In this document: piece after piece, positions 1 through 9,099 of the stretch
Position numbering within the stretch: the first letter of the stretch is position 1
How the letters are laid out: every line of letters begins with the position of its first letter
Assembly (NCBI GenBank): GCA_031263195.1
Contig: JAISGD010000010.1
Location: 96,075 to 160,074, forward strand
DNA length: 64,000 nucleotides
Source: Campylobacteraceae bacterium
GTDB taxonomy: Bacteria > Campylobacterota > Campylobacteria > Campylobacterales > Campylobacteraceae
Reading direction: 5' to 3'
Translations under genes and position numbers: made by a program
The notes under the pieces: model-generated
Database searches by the model: none
The model's input: the letters and a program-made list of their open reading frames with translations, nothing else
What the model was told of the DNA's origin: nothing

Positions 1-783
1 ACATCAAATGATGGCAATAAAATCTATGCACTCATATATAAAGAGCGTATATTTTGTTTAAAAGATGATGATTTTAAAGGCATGAAAGTAAAACCTGTCA
101 ATACGAGGCAGCGTTTTTTTATGAAAGCGATTTTGTCTAATCTATATAATATTTTAGTCATCGACGCTAAAGCCGGAAGTGGTAAAACTCTAATTGCCGT
201 AGCTTCCGCTATGCGATTGATAGACAAAGGATTATATGACAAAATTGTATATGTGAGAAATTCTATAGAAAGTTTGGATAAAGGCGCTGATGTGGGCTTT
301 TTGTCAGGAAATGATGAAAAATTCAGGATTTATAATATGGCGCTTTACGACACGTTGGAGTTTATCGCCAAAAGAGTTCTAAAAAAGACAGAAAATAAAG
401 AGAGCATAGAGTCTATTAACTCTAAAATCACTGAAATGGTAGAAAAATACCGCATAGAAAAATTATGGCCGGGAGAAGCCAGAGGCAGAACATTGAGCGA
501 CGCGGTAGTAATATTGGACGAGTGGCAAAACAGTTCCGAAAATACAACGCAACTTATTCTCTCAAGACTCGATAACTCCTGCATCGCTATAATCATAGGC
601 TCAAACAGGCAGATAGATAATCTCTACCTCAATAAATACAACAACGGACTTACCAGTCTTTTAAAATTGACACTGCAAGAACATGAAGAGCTTAATATGT
701 TTGCAATTGACCTGCAAAAAGCGGTTCGCGGCAAATTCGCCGAGTTTAGCGAGCGGGTTTACGAAAATAAAAAGCAACGGTAA
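1..783 (+). CDS. PhoH-family ATPase, 5' end outside window
   Basis: The reading frame is open from base 1, so the ATG at 82 in the ORF track is internal and the true start lies left of the window. The visible part carries a P-loop (AKAGSGKT) and a Walker B-like VVILDEWQN, the PhoH pattern (usually DEAQN), followed by a region resembling the PhoH sensor motif around IIIGSNRQID. PhoH proteins are cytoplasmic nucleotide-binding proteins linked to RNA metabolism; the longer PhoH2 type has an N-terminal PIN nuclease domain, which cannot be seen here. The DUF89 gene starts 2 bp after the stop, suggesting one operon. The family call is firm; the subtype is open. Confidence 0.85.
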   Translation, partial: TSNDGNKIYALIYKERIFCLKDDDFKGMKVKPVNTRQRFFMKAILSNLYNILVIDAKAGSGKTLIAVASAMRLIDKGLYDKIVYVRNSIESLDKGADVGFLSGNDEKFRIYNMALYDTLEFIAKRVLKKTENKESIESINSKITEMVEKYRIEKLWPGEARGRTLSDAVVILDEWQNSSENTTQLILSRLDNSCIAIIIGSNRQIDNLYLNKYNNGLTSLLKLTLQEHEELNMFAIDLQKAVRGKFAEFSERVYENKKQR

Positions 784-785
784 TT

Positions 786-1661
786 ATGAGAATAGAAAAG
801 GAGTGCAAAGAGTGTATACTTGCACAAGCTGTGCGCGTGGGAGAAATTTTAAATCTTGACTTGGCACAAAAAAAGGCAGTAATTGCACTTGCTGAAAAAC
901 ACGTAAAAAGTTTTGATTATGCCCTCACCCCTCCTCAAAATGCTTATAAACTATACGAAGAGATAGCCTCATTTTTAAATACGGAAGATATTTACAAAGA
1001 GATAAAAGCCACCTCAACAAAAAAAGCCGAAGAGCTTTTGCCTGAATGTGAAAAACTTTTGCGAAACGCTTCTGATATACTTTTAAGCGCAGCAAAAATC
1101 GCTGTTGCCGGAAACGTAATGGATCTGGCTTCAAGAGTTCAATACGGTTTAAAAGAAGAATTGAAAAATATCACTAATCTGAAATTTGAGATAGACGATT
1201 TTTATATTTTAAAAGACGCCCTTGCAAGCGCGCGCGAAATAGTCTATATCTGTGACAATGCCGGCGAAGAAGTGTTTGATAAACTATTTATAAGAACGAT
1301 AAAAAGATTCTACCCTTTAAATCATATATACTATTTTACGCGCGGAAAACCTATCATAAATGATATAACTTACAAAGATGCTATAAATTCTGGTTTAAAT
1401 GAGTACGCCGAAGTGATAGACAGCGGCGTGCCGACTCCAGGATTTGTATACTCTATGGCGTCGCATGAAGCACAGGAAAAATTTAAACGCGCTGATATAA
1501 TTATTGCTAAAGGAATGGGCAATTTTGAGTGTATGAGCGAGAATGAACAAACAAATATATTTTATCTTTTTAAAGTAAAATGCGCTCCTGTAGGCAGATT
1601 TGCACAGGCAAAACTTGGTTCCATCGTGTGTAAAAACGCTTGTTCGACTAAAAAATTTTAA
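786..1661 (+). CDS. DUF89/ARMT1-like metal-dependent phosphatase
   Basis: The 291-residue product fits the short bacterial/archaeal branch of DUF89, the damage-control phosphatase family that hydrolyses phosphorylated metabolites with a metal ion. Visible marks are an N-terminal CKEC pair (about residues 7-10), AGNVMD (about 108-113), DNAGE (about 157-161, probable metal ligands) and KGMGNFE (about 242-248). The ATG lies 2 bp after the PhoH-like stop, so the two are probably cotranscribed. The stop overlaps the stop of the convergent peroxidase gene by a few bases. The substrate cannot be told from sequence. Confidence 0.82.
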   Translation: MRIEKECKECILAQAVRVGEILNLDLAQKKAVIALAEKHVKSFDYALTPPQNAYKLYEEIASFLNTEDIYKEIKATSTKKAEELLPECEKLLRNASDILLSAAKIAVAGNVMDLASRVQYGLKEELKNITNLKFEIDDFYILKDALASAREIVYICDNAGEEVFDKLFIRTIKRFYPLNHIYYFTRGKPIINDITYKDAINSGLNEYAEVIDSGVPTPGFVYSMASHEAQEKFKRADIIIAKGMGNFECMSENEQTNIFYLFKVKCAPVGRFAQAKLGSIVCKNACSTKKF

Positions 1662-2683
1662 TTCATATCCGGTTTTGGAGTCTTATCCGTACTTCGCGGT
1701 AACATCGGATAAATGATTGCAGGTTTTCTGCCCGTCAATACTTGCATAAACTCCACCATACTATCGGCCTCTTTATTTGAGATTTTGATACCAAGCTGGA
1801 TACTTCCCATATCTACTATAGCCTGTTTCAAACTCCAAACCTGTCCATTATGAAAATACGGATAAGTTTCGGCTACATTTCTTAAAGTCGGGGTTTTTAC
1901 CATACCGTTTTCATTACCTTTGAAGTTTCCTATCTCTATAAATTTATATTTCGCCGCAACCTGAAAAGGTTGTACTGTGCCTCCAAGAGCTATACCGTAA
2001 TGACATTTCGTGCAGCCTTTCTCCAAAAATAACTCAAATCCCTCTTTTTGGATTTTATTTAAAGCCTTTTCATTACCGTTTAAAAAATCATCATAAGCTG
2101 ATGGAGTAACAAGCGTACGCTCAAATACACCGATAACACCGGCAATCTTTTCAAATGTGATATTTATATCATTGCCGTAAGCTTTTTTAAATTCAGCCAC
2201 ATACTCTGGAATCGACGTTATACGCTCTACCACAAGTTCATTAGAAGCTGCCATCTCTGCTTCGGACTGTATAGGTGCTTGGGCTTGAATTTCAAGATGG
2301 GATATTCTGCCGTCCCAAAGCTGCACTCTATTAAAAACAGAGTTATAAACCGTAGGCGCGTTCAAATGGTTCGGATTCATAGTCCATTTATGTCCTATCG
2401 AAGTTTCTACACCATCAACACCGCCCATACCGAGATTATGACATGTATTGCAACTGATAAGTCCACTTTTAGATATGCGCGGGTCAAAATAGAGTTTTTT
2501 ACCAAGCTCAACTTTCTCATCGCTTATTGGATCATTTGCGTCGTTTATGTAGGAAAAAAGTGTTTTTGCATCTGACGGTATAGGCTCTAAACGCTGCTTA
2601 AACGCTCGTTGCTGTAAAGATTCTACTGCGCTTAAAATACTAACGCTGACAATCAGCGATAAAAATATTTTCACCCCATTCAT
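1658..2683 (-). CDS. Di-haem cytochrome c peroxidase (CCP/MauG family)
   Basis: The 341-residue protein begins with a Sec signal peptide (hydrophobic stretch about residues 5-20) and has two c-type haem sites, CNTCH near residue 78 and CTKCH near residue 224, the arrangement of bacterial CCP/MauG proteins. It should act in the periplasm, reducing hydrogen peroxide with electrons from cytochrome c. Length and haem spacing are normal for the family. It is transcribed away from purU across a 141-bp gap and ends tail-to-tail with the DUF89 gene. MauG-like oxidation of another substrate cannot be excluded. Confidence 0.92.
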   Translation of the reverse strand: MNGVKIFLSLIVSVSILSAVESLQQRAFKQRLEPIPSDAKTLFSYINDANDPISDEKVELGKKLYFDPRISKSGLISCNTCHNLGMGGVDGVETSIGHKWTMNPNHLNAPTVYNSVFNRVQLWDGRISHLEIQAQAPIQSEAEMAASNELVVERITSIPEYVAEFKKAYGNDINITFEKIAGVIGVFERTLVTPSAYDDFLNGNEKALNKIQKEGFELFLEKGCTKCHYGIALGGTVQPFQVAAKYKFIEIGNFKGNENGMVKTPTLRNVAETYPYFHNGQVWSLKQAIVDMGSIQLGIKISNKEADSMVEFMQVLTGRKPAIIYPMLPRSTDKTPKPDMN

Positions 2684-2824
2684 TGAATTTCTCCAAAATA
2701 AAATATTAGATAAATGATAATGGTTATTTGCTTATTAACGGCTTTATGCAATGGAAAATCTTATATACTTTAAAACAATTAAGTAGCGTTTTGCTACAAT
2801 ATGCCTCAAATTTAGGGAGTATTT

Positions 2825-3658
2825 ATGAGCCAATATATTTTAAAAATTGACTGTCAAGATGAAAAGGGATTGATATACAGAATTTCAGACGCCGTGTTTA
2901 AACACAGGCTCAATATCGTAAAAAACGATGAATTTGTAGACAAAGAGCACGGCAAATTTTTTATGAGAGCTGAACTTAGCGGCGAAATAAATAAAGATGA
3001 ATTTTTAGGAACGCTTGAAGCTATATTGCCAAACAGAGCGAATATTTACGTGGGTTTGAAAGATAAAAAAAATATCGTTTTAATGGCTACAAAAGAGTCA
3101 CATGTATTAGGCGATATACTTTTAAAACATTACAGAAACGAGTTAAACGCCAATATTCTTGCCGTTATCAGCAACTATGACGATTTAAAACAGCTTGTGG
3201 AGAAGTTTGAGATACCGTTTTTTCATATCGCGCATGAGGCTGTTTCACGCGAAGAGCACGAGGAGAAAATACTGTCAAAACTTCAAGAATTGAAACCTGA
3301 TTTTATTGTTTTGGCGAAATATATGAGGATACTCTCAAGTAATTTTGTAGAGAATTATAAAGAGACAATCATCAATATTCATCATTCGTTTTTGCCGGCG
3401 TTCATCGGCGCCAATCCTTATAAACAAGCTTATGAGAGAGGCGTTAAAATCATCGGCGCGACGGCTCATTTTGTGAATAATAATTTGGACGAGGGACCCA
3501 TTATTGCTCAAGACGTTATCACGGTAAATCACGAGTTTGACTGGAAAGATATGCAGCGCGCGGGACGAAATGTGGAAAAAGTGGTTTTATCTACCGCGCT
3601 TGATCTAGCACTTGAAGATAGAATTTTTGTGCATAAAAATAAAACCGTGATTTTTTGA
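2825..3658 (+). CDS. purU: Formyltetrahydrofolate deformylase
   Basis: PurU hydrolyses 10-formyl-THF to THF and formate, feeding formate to purine synthesis and balancing one-carbon pools. The protein has an N-terminal ACT domain (about residues 1-80, opening YILKIDCQDEKGLIYRISDA) and a formyltransferase-fold domain with the catalytic segment INIHHSFLPAF, GATAHFV and DEGPIIAQ. At 277 residues it is full length. A likely -10 (TACAAT, 2795-2800) and an AGGGAG ribosome site precede the ATG. trmL overlaps its stop (TGATG). Confidence 0.95.
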   Translation: MSQYILKIDCQDEKGLIYRISDAVFKHRLNIVKNDEFVDKEHGKFFMRAELSGEINKDEFLGTLEAILPNRANIYVGLKDKKNIVLMATKESHVLGDILLKHYRNELNANILAVISNYDDLKQLVEKFEIPFFHIAHEAVSREEHEEKILSKLQELKPDFIVLAKYMRILSSNFVENYKETIINIHHSFLPAFIGANPYKQAYERGVKIIGATAHFVNNNLDEGPIIAQDVITVNHEFDWKDMQRAGRNVEKVVLSTALDLALEDRIFVHKNKTVIF

Positions 3659-4119
3659 TGTTCAACGTAGTTTTATTGTGTCCGCAAATCCCGCAAAATA
3701 CAGGCAGTATCGGCAGACTTTGCGTAAATACCAATTGTAAGCTGCATATAATAAAGCCTACTTGTTTTGAGATTAGCGACAAGATGGTCAAAAGAGCGGG
3801 GCTTGATTATTGGAAGTTTTTGGATTTGAAAATATGGGAAAGTTTAGACGAATTTTTATCCGTATATGTAAAAGATTTGAAACGTTTTTTCTTTGCGACC
3901 ACAAAAAGCGAAAAGCCGTATTTTAAAGCGCGTTATAAAAAGGGCGATTTTCTATTTTTCGGAGGAGAATCAACCGGGCTTCCGATGGAATTTATGAAAA
4001 AAAATTGGGATAACGCCGTAACTATCCCAATGGGTAAAAACGGAAGAAGTTTAAATCAAGCGATGGCTGTCGGTATAGTTTTGTACGACGCTATCAGGCA
4101 AAATTTTGAGGAGTTTTAG
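3658..4119 (+). CDS. trmL: tRNA (cytidine/uridine-34-2'-O)-methyltransferase
   Basis: This 153-residue SPOUT-class methyltransferase modifies the wobble ribose of some leucine tRNAs. The knot-forming motifs are visible: N-terminal QIPQNTGSIGRLC, FFGGESTGLP, and the C-terminal IPMGKNGRSLNQAMAVGIVL. The ORF track begins at a TTG (3655), but the ATG at 3658 overlaps the purU stop as TGATG, a typical coupled start, so I use it. ydfG follows with no gap. Confidence 0.93.
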   Translation: MFNVVLLCPQIPQNTGSIGRLCVNTNCKLHIIKPTCFEISDKMVKRAGLDYWKFLDLKIWESLDEFLSVYVKDLKRFFFATTKSEKPYFKARYKKGDFLFFGGESTGLPMEFMKKNWDNAVTIPMGKNGRSLNQAMAVGIVLYDAIRQNFEEF

Positions 4120-4887
4120 ATGAATAGAGTTAAAGGAAAATGCGCGCTTATAACGGGTGCGAGCTCAGGAATAGGCGAAGCGAGTGCGAATACGCTGGCT
4201 TCAAAGGGATGCGATTTGATTTTAACGGCAAGACGAGAAGAGAGGCTTGAAGCTTTAGCTCAAAAACTTAGAGAAAAATATAACGCTAAAGTAGATATTT
4301 ATCCTGTGGACGTGCGCATAAACGAGAGCGTTGAACAGTTGCTTGAAAATGTAAAATCGGCAAAAACCATACCGGATTTTTTGATAAATAACGCCGGTCT
4401 TGCTTTGGGACTTGAAAATGTGCAGGAAGGCTTTATCCATAAATGGGACACTATGATAGATACCAATTTAAAAGGACTTTTATACGTTACAAGGGCATTT
4501 TTACCGTTTATGATACAAAAAGGCGAAGGACATATAATAAATATAGGTTCAACTGCCGGTTGGCAGACTTATCCCAGAGGAAATGTTTATAACGCGACGA
4601 AATTTGGCGTAAGAGCGTTAAGCGACGCTATGAGTTTGGATCTTGTGGATACGGATATAAAAGTCTCTTGCGTGGCTCCTGGAAATTGCGAGACCGATTT
4701 TTCACTTGTTCGTTTTGAAGGCGATAAAGATAGAGCGGCTAGAGTTTACGCAAGATATAAAGCGCTTGAGGCGAAAGATGTAGCCGACGCTATTTTATAT
4801 ATATTAAATACGCCCTCACATGTAAACATACCTTATCTTCGTATCATGCCAAAAGCGCAGAGAAACGTATATGTTTTCAAAAGATAA
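4120..4887 (+). CDS. ydfG: SDR oxidoreductase, YdfG-like 3-hydroxy acid dehydrogenase
   Basis: A classical 255-residue short-chain dehydrogenase. The nucleotide-binding TGASSGIG is at about residues 13-20, NNAG near 90, and the catalytic Ser in GSTAG with YNATK near 160. The segment LINNAGLALG...WDTMIDTN and a C-terminal HVNI...MMP-like end match the YdfG subgroup (NADP-dependent L-allo-threonine/serine/3-hydroxy acid dehydrogenases). ARRxxR after strand 2 is consistent with NADP preference. The ATG directly abuts the trmL stop. The exact substrate is inferred. Confidence 0.85.
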   Translation: MNRVKGKCALITGASSGIGEASANTLASKGCDLILTARREERLEALAQKLREKYNAKVDIYPVDVRINESVEQLLENVKSAKTIPDFLINNAGLALGLENVQEGFIHKWDTMIDTNLKGLLYVTRAFLPFMIQKGEGHIINIGSTAGWQTYPRGNVYNATKFGVRALSDAMSLDLVDTDIKVSCVAPGNCETDFSLVRFEGDKDRAARVYARYKALEAKDVADAILYILNTPSHVNIPYLRIMPKAQRNVYVFKR

Positions 4888-4892
4888 AAGCT

Positions 4893-6032
4893 ATAAAAAC
4901 TGATATTTTAGTCATTGGAGCGGGAGCGAGCGCGCTAATGTTTGGGGCGCACAAAAAAGAGCGGCTTTTGTTTGTGGACGCGAATTTGGATATCGGCGCT
5001 AAAATTAAGATTTCCGGCGGCGGCAAATGCAATCTTACAAACGAACATGTAAGTGCCATAAATTATCTTGGAAACGAATCGTTTATAAAAGAAAATATGG
5101 ATAGTTTTAATTCCAATGATACGCTTGATTTTTTTGCCAAATACGGCGTTTTTCCAACGCAAAAAGATAACGGACAATATTTTTGCAACAGTTCAAAAGA
5201 GGTTTTATTGGCATTTTCCAAAGCGAATTGTTCTCATAAATTTTTATTTGGAAACAAAGTTTGCGACGTGGAATTTGACAAAGAGGGATTTATCACTTAT
5301 CTTGAAAATGAGAGCGTAATATCAAAAAAACTTATAGTGGCAAGCGGCGGGATTAGTTATTCCAAATTAAACGCAAGTGATATAGGTTATAAAATAGCCG
5401 AAAAATTCGCCCATAAAATCAAAACGCCAAAACCGGCTCTCGTTGGACTTACTTTGCAAAAAGAGCAGTTTTGGATGAGAGAACTTAGCGGAATATCGCT
5501 ACATGTAAGAGTAAATTATGAAGATTTTACTTACGAAGGAGATATGCTTTTTTCACATTTTGGTATTAGCGGTCCTGTTATTTTAAATACCTCTTTAAGA
5601 TGGGAAAAGGGTAAAATAGAGATAGATTTTTTGCCTTTTTTGGATTTTAATATGCGTAGTTTTATATGGAATGAAAAGAGGCAATTAACTTCCATTATTG
5701 ACGCGCCGAAGAGATTTGTAAAGGCTTTTTTAAACTCTTTCGAAATCGCCGACAAACCTATGAAATCTTACTCAAATTATGAAAAAGAAAAAATAATTTT
5801 ATTGAAAAAATACGTAATGCCTATAGCCGGCACGTTTGGGTTAAACAGAGCTGAAGTTACAAAAGGCGGAGTTGATACGGAAGAGATAAGTTCAAAAACT
5901 TTTGAAAGCAAAATGCAAAAAGGACTTTACTTCATAGGCGAAGTTTTAGACGTAAGCGGAGAGCTTGGCGGATATAATTTGCAATGGGCATTTAGTTCCG
6001 GTGCTAACGCGGCGAAAAACTTCAGCTTTTAA
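4893..6032 (+). CDS. HI0933/YhiN-family FAD-dependent oxidoreductase, non-standard start
   Basis: The protein is a BaiN/HI0933-type flavoprotein: ISGGGKCNLTNEHV, ASGGISY and the C-terminal GEVLDVSGELGGYNLQWAFSSG are the family marks. The ORF-track start (ATG 4938) cuts off the FAD-binding strand and glycine loop. Reading upstream in frame gives TDILVIGAGASALM, which the fold needs. No ATG, GTG or TTG exists between there and the next in-frame stop; the only plausible initiators are ATA at 4893 or 4884, the latter overlapping the ydfG stop as ATAA. I place the start at 4893 on homology grounds. About 379 residues, near family length. No clear Shine-Dalgarno is visible, so coupling to ydfG translation is likely. 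Confidence 0.82.
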   Translation: MKTDILVIGAGASALMFGAHKKERLLFVDANLDIGAKIKISGGGKCNLTNEHVSAINYLGNESFIKENMDSFNSNDTLDFFAKYGVFPTQKDNGQYFCNSSKEVLLAFSKANCSHKFLFGNKVCDVEFDKEGFITYLENESVISKKLIVASGGISYSKLNASDIGYKIAEKFAHKIKTPKPALVGLTLQKEQFWMRELSGISLHVRVNYEDFTYEGDMLFSHFGISGPVILNTSLRWEKGKIEIDFLPFLDFNMRSFIWNEKRQLTSIIDAPKRFVKAFLNSFEIADKPMKSYSNYEKEKIILLKKYVMPIAGTFGLNRAEVTKGGVDTEEISSKTFESKMQKGLYFIGEVLDVSGELGGYNLQWAFSSGANAAKNFSF

Positions 6033-6076
6033 ATTTCTGTATGTTAAAATATGAAATTTTCACAAAAGGACTTAAA

Positions 6077-6688
6077 ATGAAAAAACTTTTTTTCATATGC
6101 GTGTTGATTTTTAACGGTTGGATTTTAGCGGATTCTCCTTTAACTTCCGCCGATATTTATTTGAGTTATGAGCAATACGACGATATAGAAAAGGTGTTAA
6201 AAGACGGTAAACTTACGGACGAATGGAAAGATTATCTCATATCGCCTGAAAACCGTTTTGATATGAAGATTGCTGTTGTAAACGCGATAGGATATGAAAA
6301 TATAAATTCAAAAGAGTTTTTCACATATTTGCGAAAAAAGGAGAGATATAAAAGTTTTAATGATTTTTTAGATAAAGCGGACGGACAAATGCTTATAATT
6401 GTCGCGTATTTGATGGCTATGGAAAATTATTTAGACGATAAAATTGTGACTAAAGCTTTAAATATAGCCGAAAAAGGAAAAAATAAACTTCCGAAAAGCT
6501 ATACGGCAAATATCATATATGTTCTCATTAAAGCTCAAAAGGTATTGAATGGCGATTGGTGCGAAGCATATACCGCAGCCAATGACGTTAGAAACGACAA
6601 ATCTTTAGAGCAAGATATGTCAAGTGGCGCTATTGAGGATATATTTTACTATATGGAGATGTACGCAGATAGTTGCCATGTCGATTGA
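6077..6688 (+). CDS. Exported protein of unknown function
   Basis: I do not recognise the family. The ORF track starts at 6041, but ATG 6077 has AAAGGA upstream and begins a clean signal peptide (MKKLFFICVLIFNGWILA), so the mature protein of about 185 residues is probably periplasmic. The rest is predicted helical with scattered hydrophobic repeats, reminiscent of helical-repeat proteins but without a clear TPR consensus. Two cysteines (near DWCEAY and at the C-terminal DSCHVD) could form a disulfide. It sits between the flavoprotein and the carbonic anhydrase in the same direction. Confidence 0.7.
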   Translation: MKKLFFICVLIFNGWILADSPLTSADIYLSYEQYDDIEKVLKDGKLTDEWKDYLISPENRFDMKIAVVNAIGYENINSKEFFTYLRKKERYKSFNDFLDKADGQMLIIVAYLMAMENYLDDKIVTKALNIAEKGKNKLPKSYTANIIYVLIKAQKVLNGDWCEAYTAANDVRNDKSLEQDMSSGAIEDIFYYMEMYADSCHVD

Positions 6689-6720
6689 TAATTTTTTTTA
6701 TATTTCACAAAAGGCGGAAA

Positions 6721-7362
6721 ATGGATATAAATACTCTCATCAGCGGCTTTGAACGCTTTCGTGAAGCGAAATTCAAAAAAAATACGAATAAATTTTTGGA
6801 TTTAGTGGAAAATGGGCAACATCCAAGAGTACTTTTTATAGCTTGCAGTGATTCAAGGGTAGATCCGTCTTTGATTACAGATTCAAAACCAGGAGAACTT
6901 TTTGTCATTAGAAATATTGGAAATATGGTCGCTCCTTTCGCGCCCGATAATGATTATCACGCTACGGCGGCAGGCATAGAATACGCCGTTTCCATTCTAC
7001 ATGTAAGCGAGATTATTGTTTGCGGGCATTCGCATTGCGGAGCGATAGACGGAGTTTACGATGTGCCTACGGCTAAAAACCTCATACATGTAAAGAAATG
7101 GTTGGAACTTGCGAATGAAGCTAAAAAATATGTAAATGAAAATTCGCCCGATGATTTGGACCTAAGCAGAAGACTTGAGCTTACTGAAAAAGTATCCGTT
7201 TTGTTTCAACTAAATCATCTTTTGAGTTATCCCGAAGTAAAACGAAAAGTGGAAGAGGGCGAGCTTTCGTTGAGAGGTTGGTATTATAAGATACAAACGT
7301 GCGAACTTGAATATTATGACGATGAAAAAAAGCAATTTTTGCCTATGGAGGTAAAAGGTTGA
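6721..7362 (+). CDS. can: Beta-class carbonic anhydrase
   Basis: Interconverts CO2 and bicarbonate in the cytoplasm. The zinc and catalytic motifs of beta-carbonic anhydrases are present: ACSDSR (zinc Cys and Asp-Arg dyad) and CGHSHCGA (zinc His and Cys). 213 residues is normal length. The ATG at 6721 is preceded by AAGGCGG and is preferred over the in-frame start at 6673, which would add an unrelated leader overlapping the previous gene. The nuclease gene overlaps its stop. In CO2-fixing or capnophilic Campylobacterota this enzyme supplies bicarbonate for carboxylases. Confidence 0.93.
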   Translation: MDINTLISGFERFREAKFKKNTNKFLDLVENGQHPRVLFIACSDSRVDPSLITDSKPGELFVIRNIGNMVAPFAPDNDYHATAAGIEYAVSILHVSEIIVCGHSHCGAIDGVYDVPTAKNLIHVKKWLELANEAKKYVNENSPDDLDLSRRLELTEKVSVLFQLNHLLSYPEVKRKVEEGELSLRGWYYKIQTCELEYYDDEKKQFLPMEVKG

Positions 7363-8216
7363 GACTATTTATCTTGATTTTTTTATTCGTATTGTCGCTG
7401 TGCTCGGAAGAGTTTTGCATAGCGACTTATAATGTTGAAAATTTATTTGACGCAAAAAAAGACGGTACGGAGTATAAAGAGTTCATTCCGTCAAAGTACG
7501 GTTGGAGCGAAGAGGAGGCGGAAAATAAGTTGAAAAATACGCTTATGGTTTTAAAGGAGCTAAAAAGCGATATCATAGCTTTGCAAGAGGTTGAGAACGA
7601 AGCTTTGATAGAGCGGTTGAAAGATGAGCTCGGATTTTCTTATCACGCTTTTGGTAAAAATAAAAATGCCGCCGTTGGACTTGGGATTGTCTCAAAATAC
7701 GAGATAATAAAAACGCAAAGTTTTTCGCTCACTGGATATGATAGGTTTAGACCTATTTTGCATGTAAAGATAAAAATAGACGACGAGATTTTTAGCATTT
7801 TTGTAAATCACTTTCCTTCTCTTAATAATCCAAACTCCACAAGAGAGGCGTATTCAAACGCGTTAAATCATTACATGTTAAACGGTGGTGAAAATAAAAG
7901 CGTGTTGCTTGGCGATTTTAATATGGTAAATTATGAAAATTCGCCTCTTGAAGAAGCTTTAGGCGAAGAGGTTTACGACTTGTGGAACGAGCTTTCCAAA
8001 AAGAGCAGATGGAACTATGTATACAAAAAAGAACGCAACGCGCTTGATAGGATTTTACTCTCAAAATCGCTTTTGGAAGATACGGGATTGAAGTATGTAA
8101 AAAAAAGTTTTTTAGTATTTAAAGAGAAGTATTTGCTTAATTCCAAAAACGAACCCAAAGGCAATTTTAGAGGTTTTTCAGACCATTTACCTTTGAAAGC
8201 TTGTTTTGATAATTAA
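7359..8216 (+). CDS. Secreted endonuclease/exonuclease/phosphatase-family protein
   Basis: A DNase I-like fold is indicated by TYNVENLFD near the N-terminus, LQEVEN (metal Glu), NHFPS, GDFNM and the C-terminal GFSDHLPL. A short signal peptide precedes the domain, so action in the periplasm or outside is likely; this resembles NUC-type nucleases or related phosphoesterases. Translation starts at TTG 7359, inside the carbonic anhydrase stop (TTGA), with a strong GGAGG 7 nt upstream. The substrate (DNA, RNA or phospholipid) cannot be read from sequence. A hairpin terminator follows at 8220. Confidence 0.85.
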   Translation: MRLFILIFLFVLSLCSEEFCIATYNVENLFDAKKDGTEYKEFIPSKYGWSEEEAENKLKNTLMVLKELKSDIIALQEVENEALIERLKDELGFSYHAFGKNKNAAVGLGIVSKYEIIKTQSFSLTGYDRFRPILHVKIKIDDEIFSIFVNHFPSLNNPNSTREAYSNALNHYMLNGGENKSVLLGDFNMVNYENSPLEEALGEEVYDLWNELSKKSRWNYVYKKERNALDRILLSKSLLEDTGLKYVKKSFLVFKEKYLLNSKNEPKGNFRGFSDHLPLKACFDN

Positions 8217-8219
8217 ACT

Positions 8220-8238
8220 AAAGAGCTTAACGCTCTTT
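8220..8238. terminator. Bidirectional hairpin terminator
   Basis: AAAGAGC-TTAAC-GCTCTTT forms a perfect 7-bp stem just after the nuclease stop and just before the convergent SIMPL gene stop. The flanking A and T runs let it work on both strands. Confidence 0.75.
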
Positions 8239-8248
8239 GTTTAATCTT

Positions 8249-8941
8249 TTATTTTGTATAGTATGAGACATTCACCCTAATAGATATCTGCTTGCTTGGC
8301 AGATGGGCATTAGCATATTCCATATCATAAGCGCTATCCACTGAAATATTGTATATATCGCTCAAAATGCTGTTTGAACGTTCAGCGATTTTCTGCGCAG
8401 CAGCCCTAGCATTGGCTAAAGCCTCATCTATCAAATCCTGCTCATAAGAGATGTCATAGATATATTTAAAATATGATTCGTCTCTGTAGTGGTATTTCAA
8501 CACAACACCTCTCTTCAGAAGTTCGGACATTTTATTTTGAGCAGCTTTGATAGCTTTTATATTTGAAGTTTGTATAAGTACGTTTTGCACAGATGAAAGG
8601 TCGCCACTCGAATGCGAATCGTCGTAATACGCGTTATTAGTTTCTATTTGTAACTCTTCAAAACTAATATCATTTTCACTGATTCCCGCGTTTATAAAAA
8701 ACTCTTTAAGCGCCTCTTTATCTTTTTCGCTTTTTTCCAAGATTTTATTCAGGTTGTTGCCCGAATTGACAATTTCAAGAGACCAAAACAGACCGCTTGC
8801 CTCAACTATTTTACTTGCCGAACCGGTTACGCTTATGTAACTGTTTTGTCCATATTGGTATTCGCTTTTAATAGTAAAACCAAGAATGGAAAGCCCAACC
8901 ACAAAAAACACGCCTATAATTACCGCGACACTTTTTTGCAT
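8249..8941 (-). CDS. SIMPL-domain (DUF541) protein, membrane-anchored
   Basis: One N-terminal transmembrane or uncleaved signal segment (about residues 4-24) is followed by a SIMPL/DUF541 domain: YISVTGSASKIVEASGLFWSLE, then the typical helix ALANARAAAQKIAE and a C-terminal strand ISIRVNVSYY. 230 residues is the usual size. Members are periplasmic proteins with vague links to stress tolerance and to oligomeric ring assemblies; no enzymatic role is established. It stands alone, convergent with the nuclease gene. Confidence 0.88.
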   Translation of the reverse strand: MQKSVAVIIGVFFVVGLSILGFTIKSEYQYGQNSYISVTGSASKIVEASGLFWSLEIVNSGNNLNKILEKSEKDKEALKEFFINAGISENDISFEELQIETNNAYYDDSHSSGDLSSVQNVLIQTSNIKAIKAAQNKMSELLKRGVVLKYHYRDESYFKYIYDISYEQDLIDEALANARAAAQKIAERSNSILSDIYNISVDSAYDMEYANAHLPSKQISIRVNVSYYTK

Positions 8942-9099
8942 ACTATATCTCCTTTGAAAAATTATAAATTGTACTACAGTTAATCTTAAACTATTTAAAC
9001 GTAAAGTAGCCCATTGAGGTTTTAAATTTTAAAATTCACCGCAGGATAAATTTTAAGTTTTTTATGGTTAAAATAACAAGTTTTTGATAAGGGGAGAAC

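Noticed and set aside
6673-6720. Longer start for the carbonic anhydrase
   Set aside because: Adds a leader unlike the family and overlaps the previous gene; ATG 6721 has AAGGCGG.
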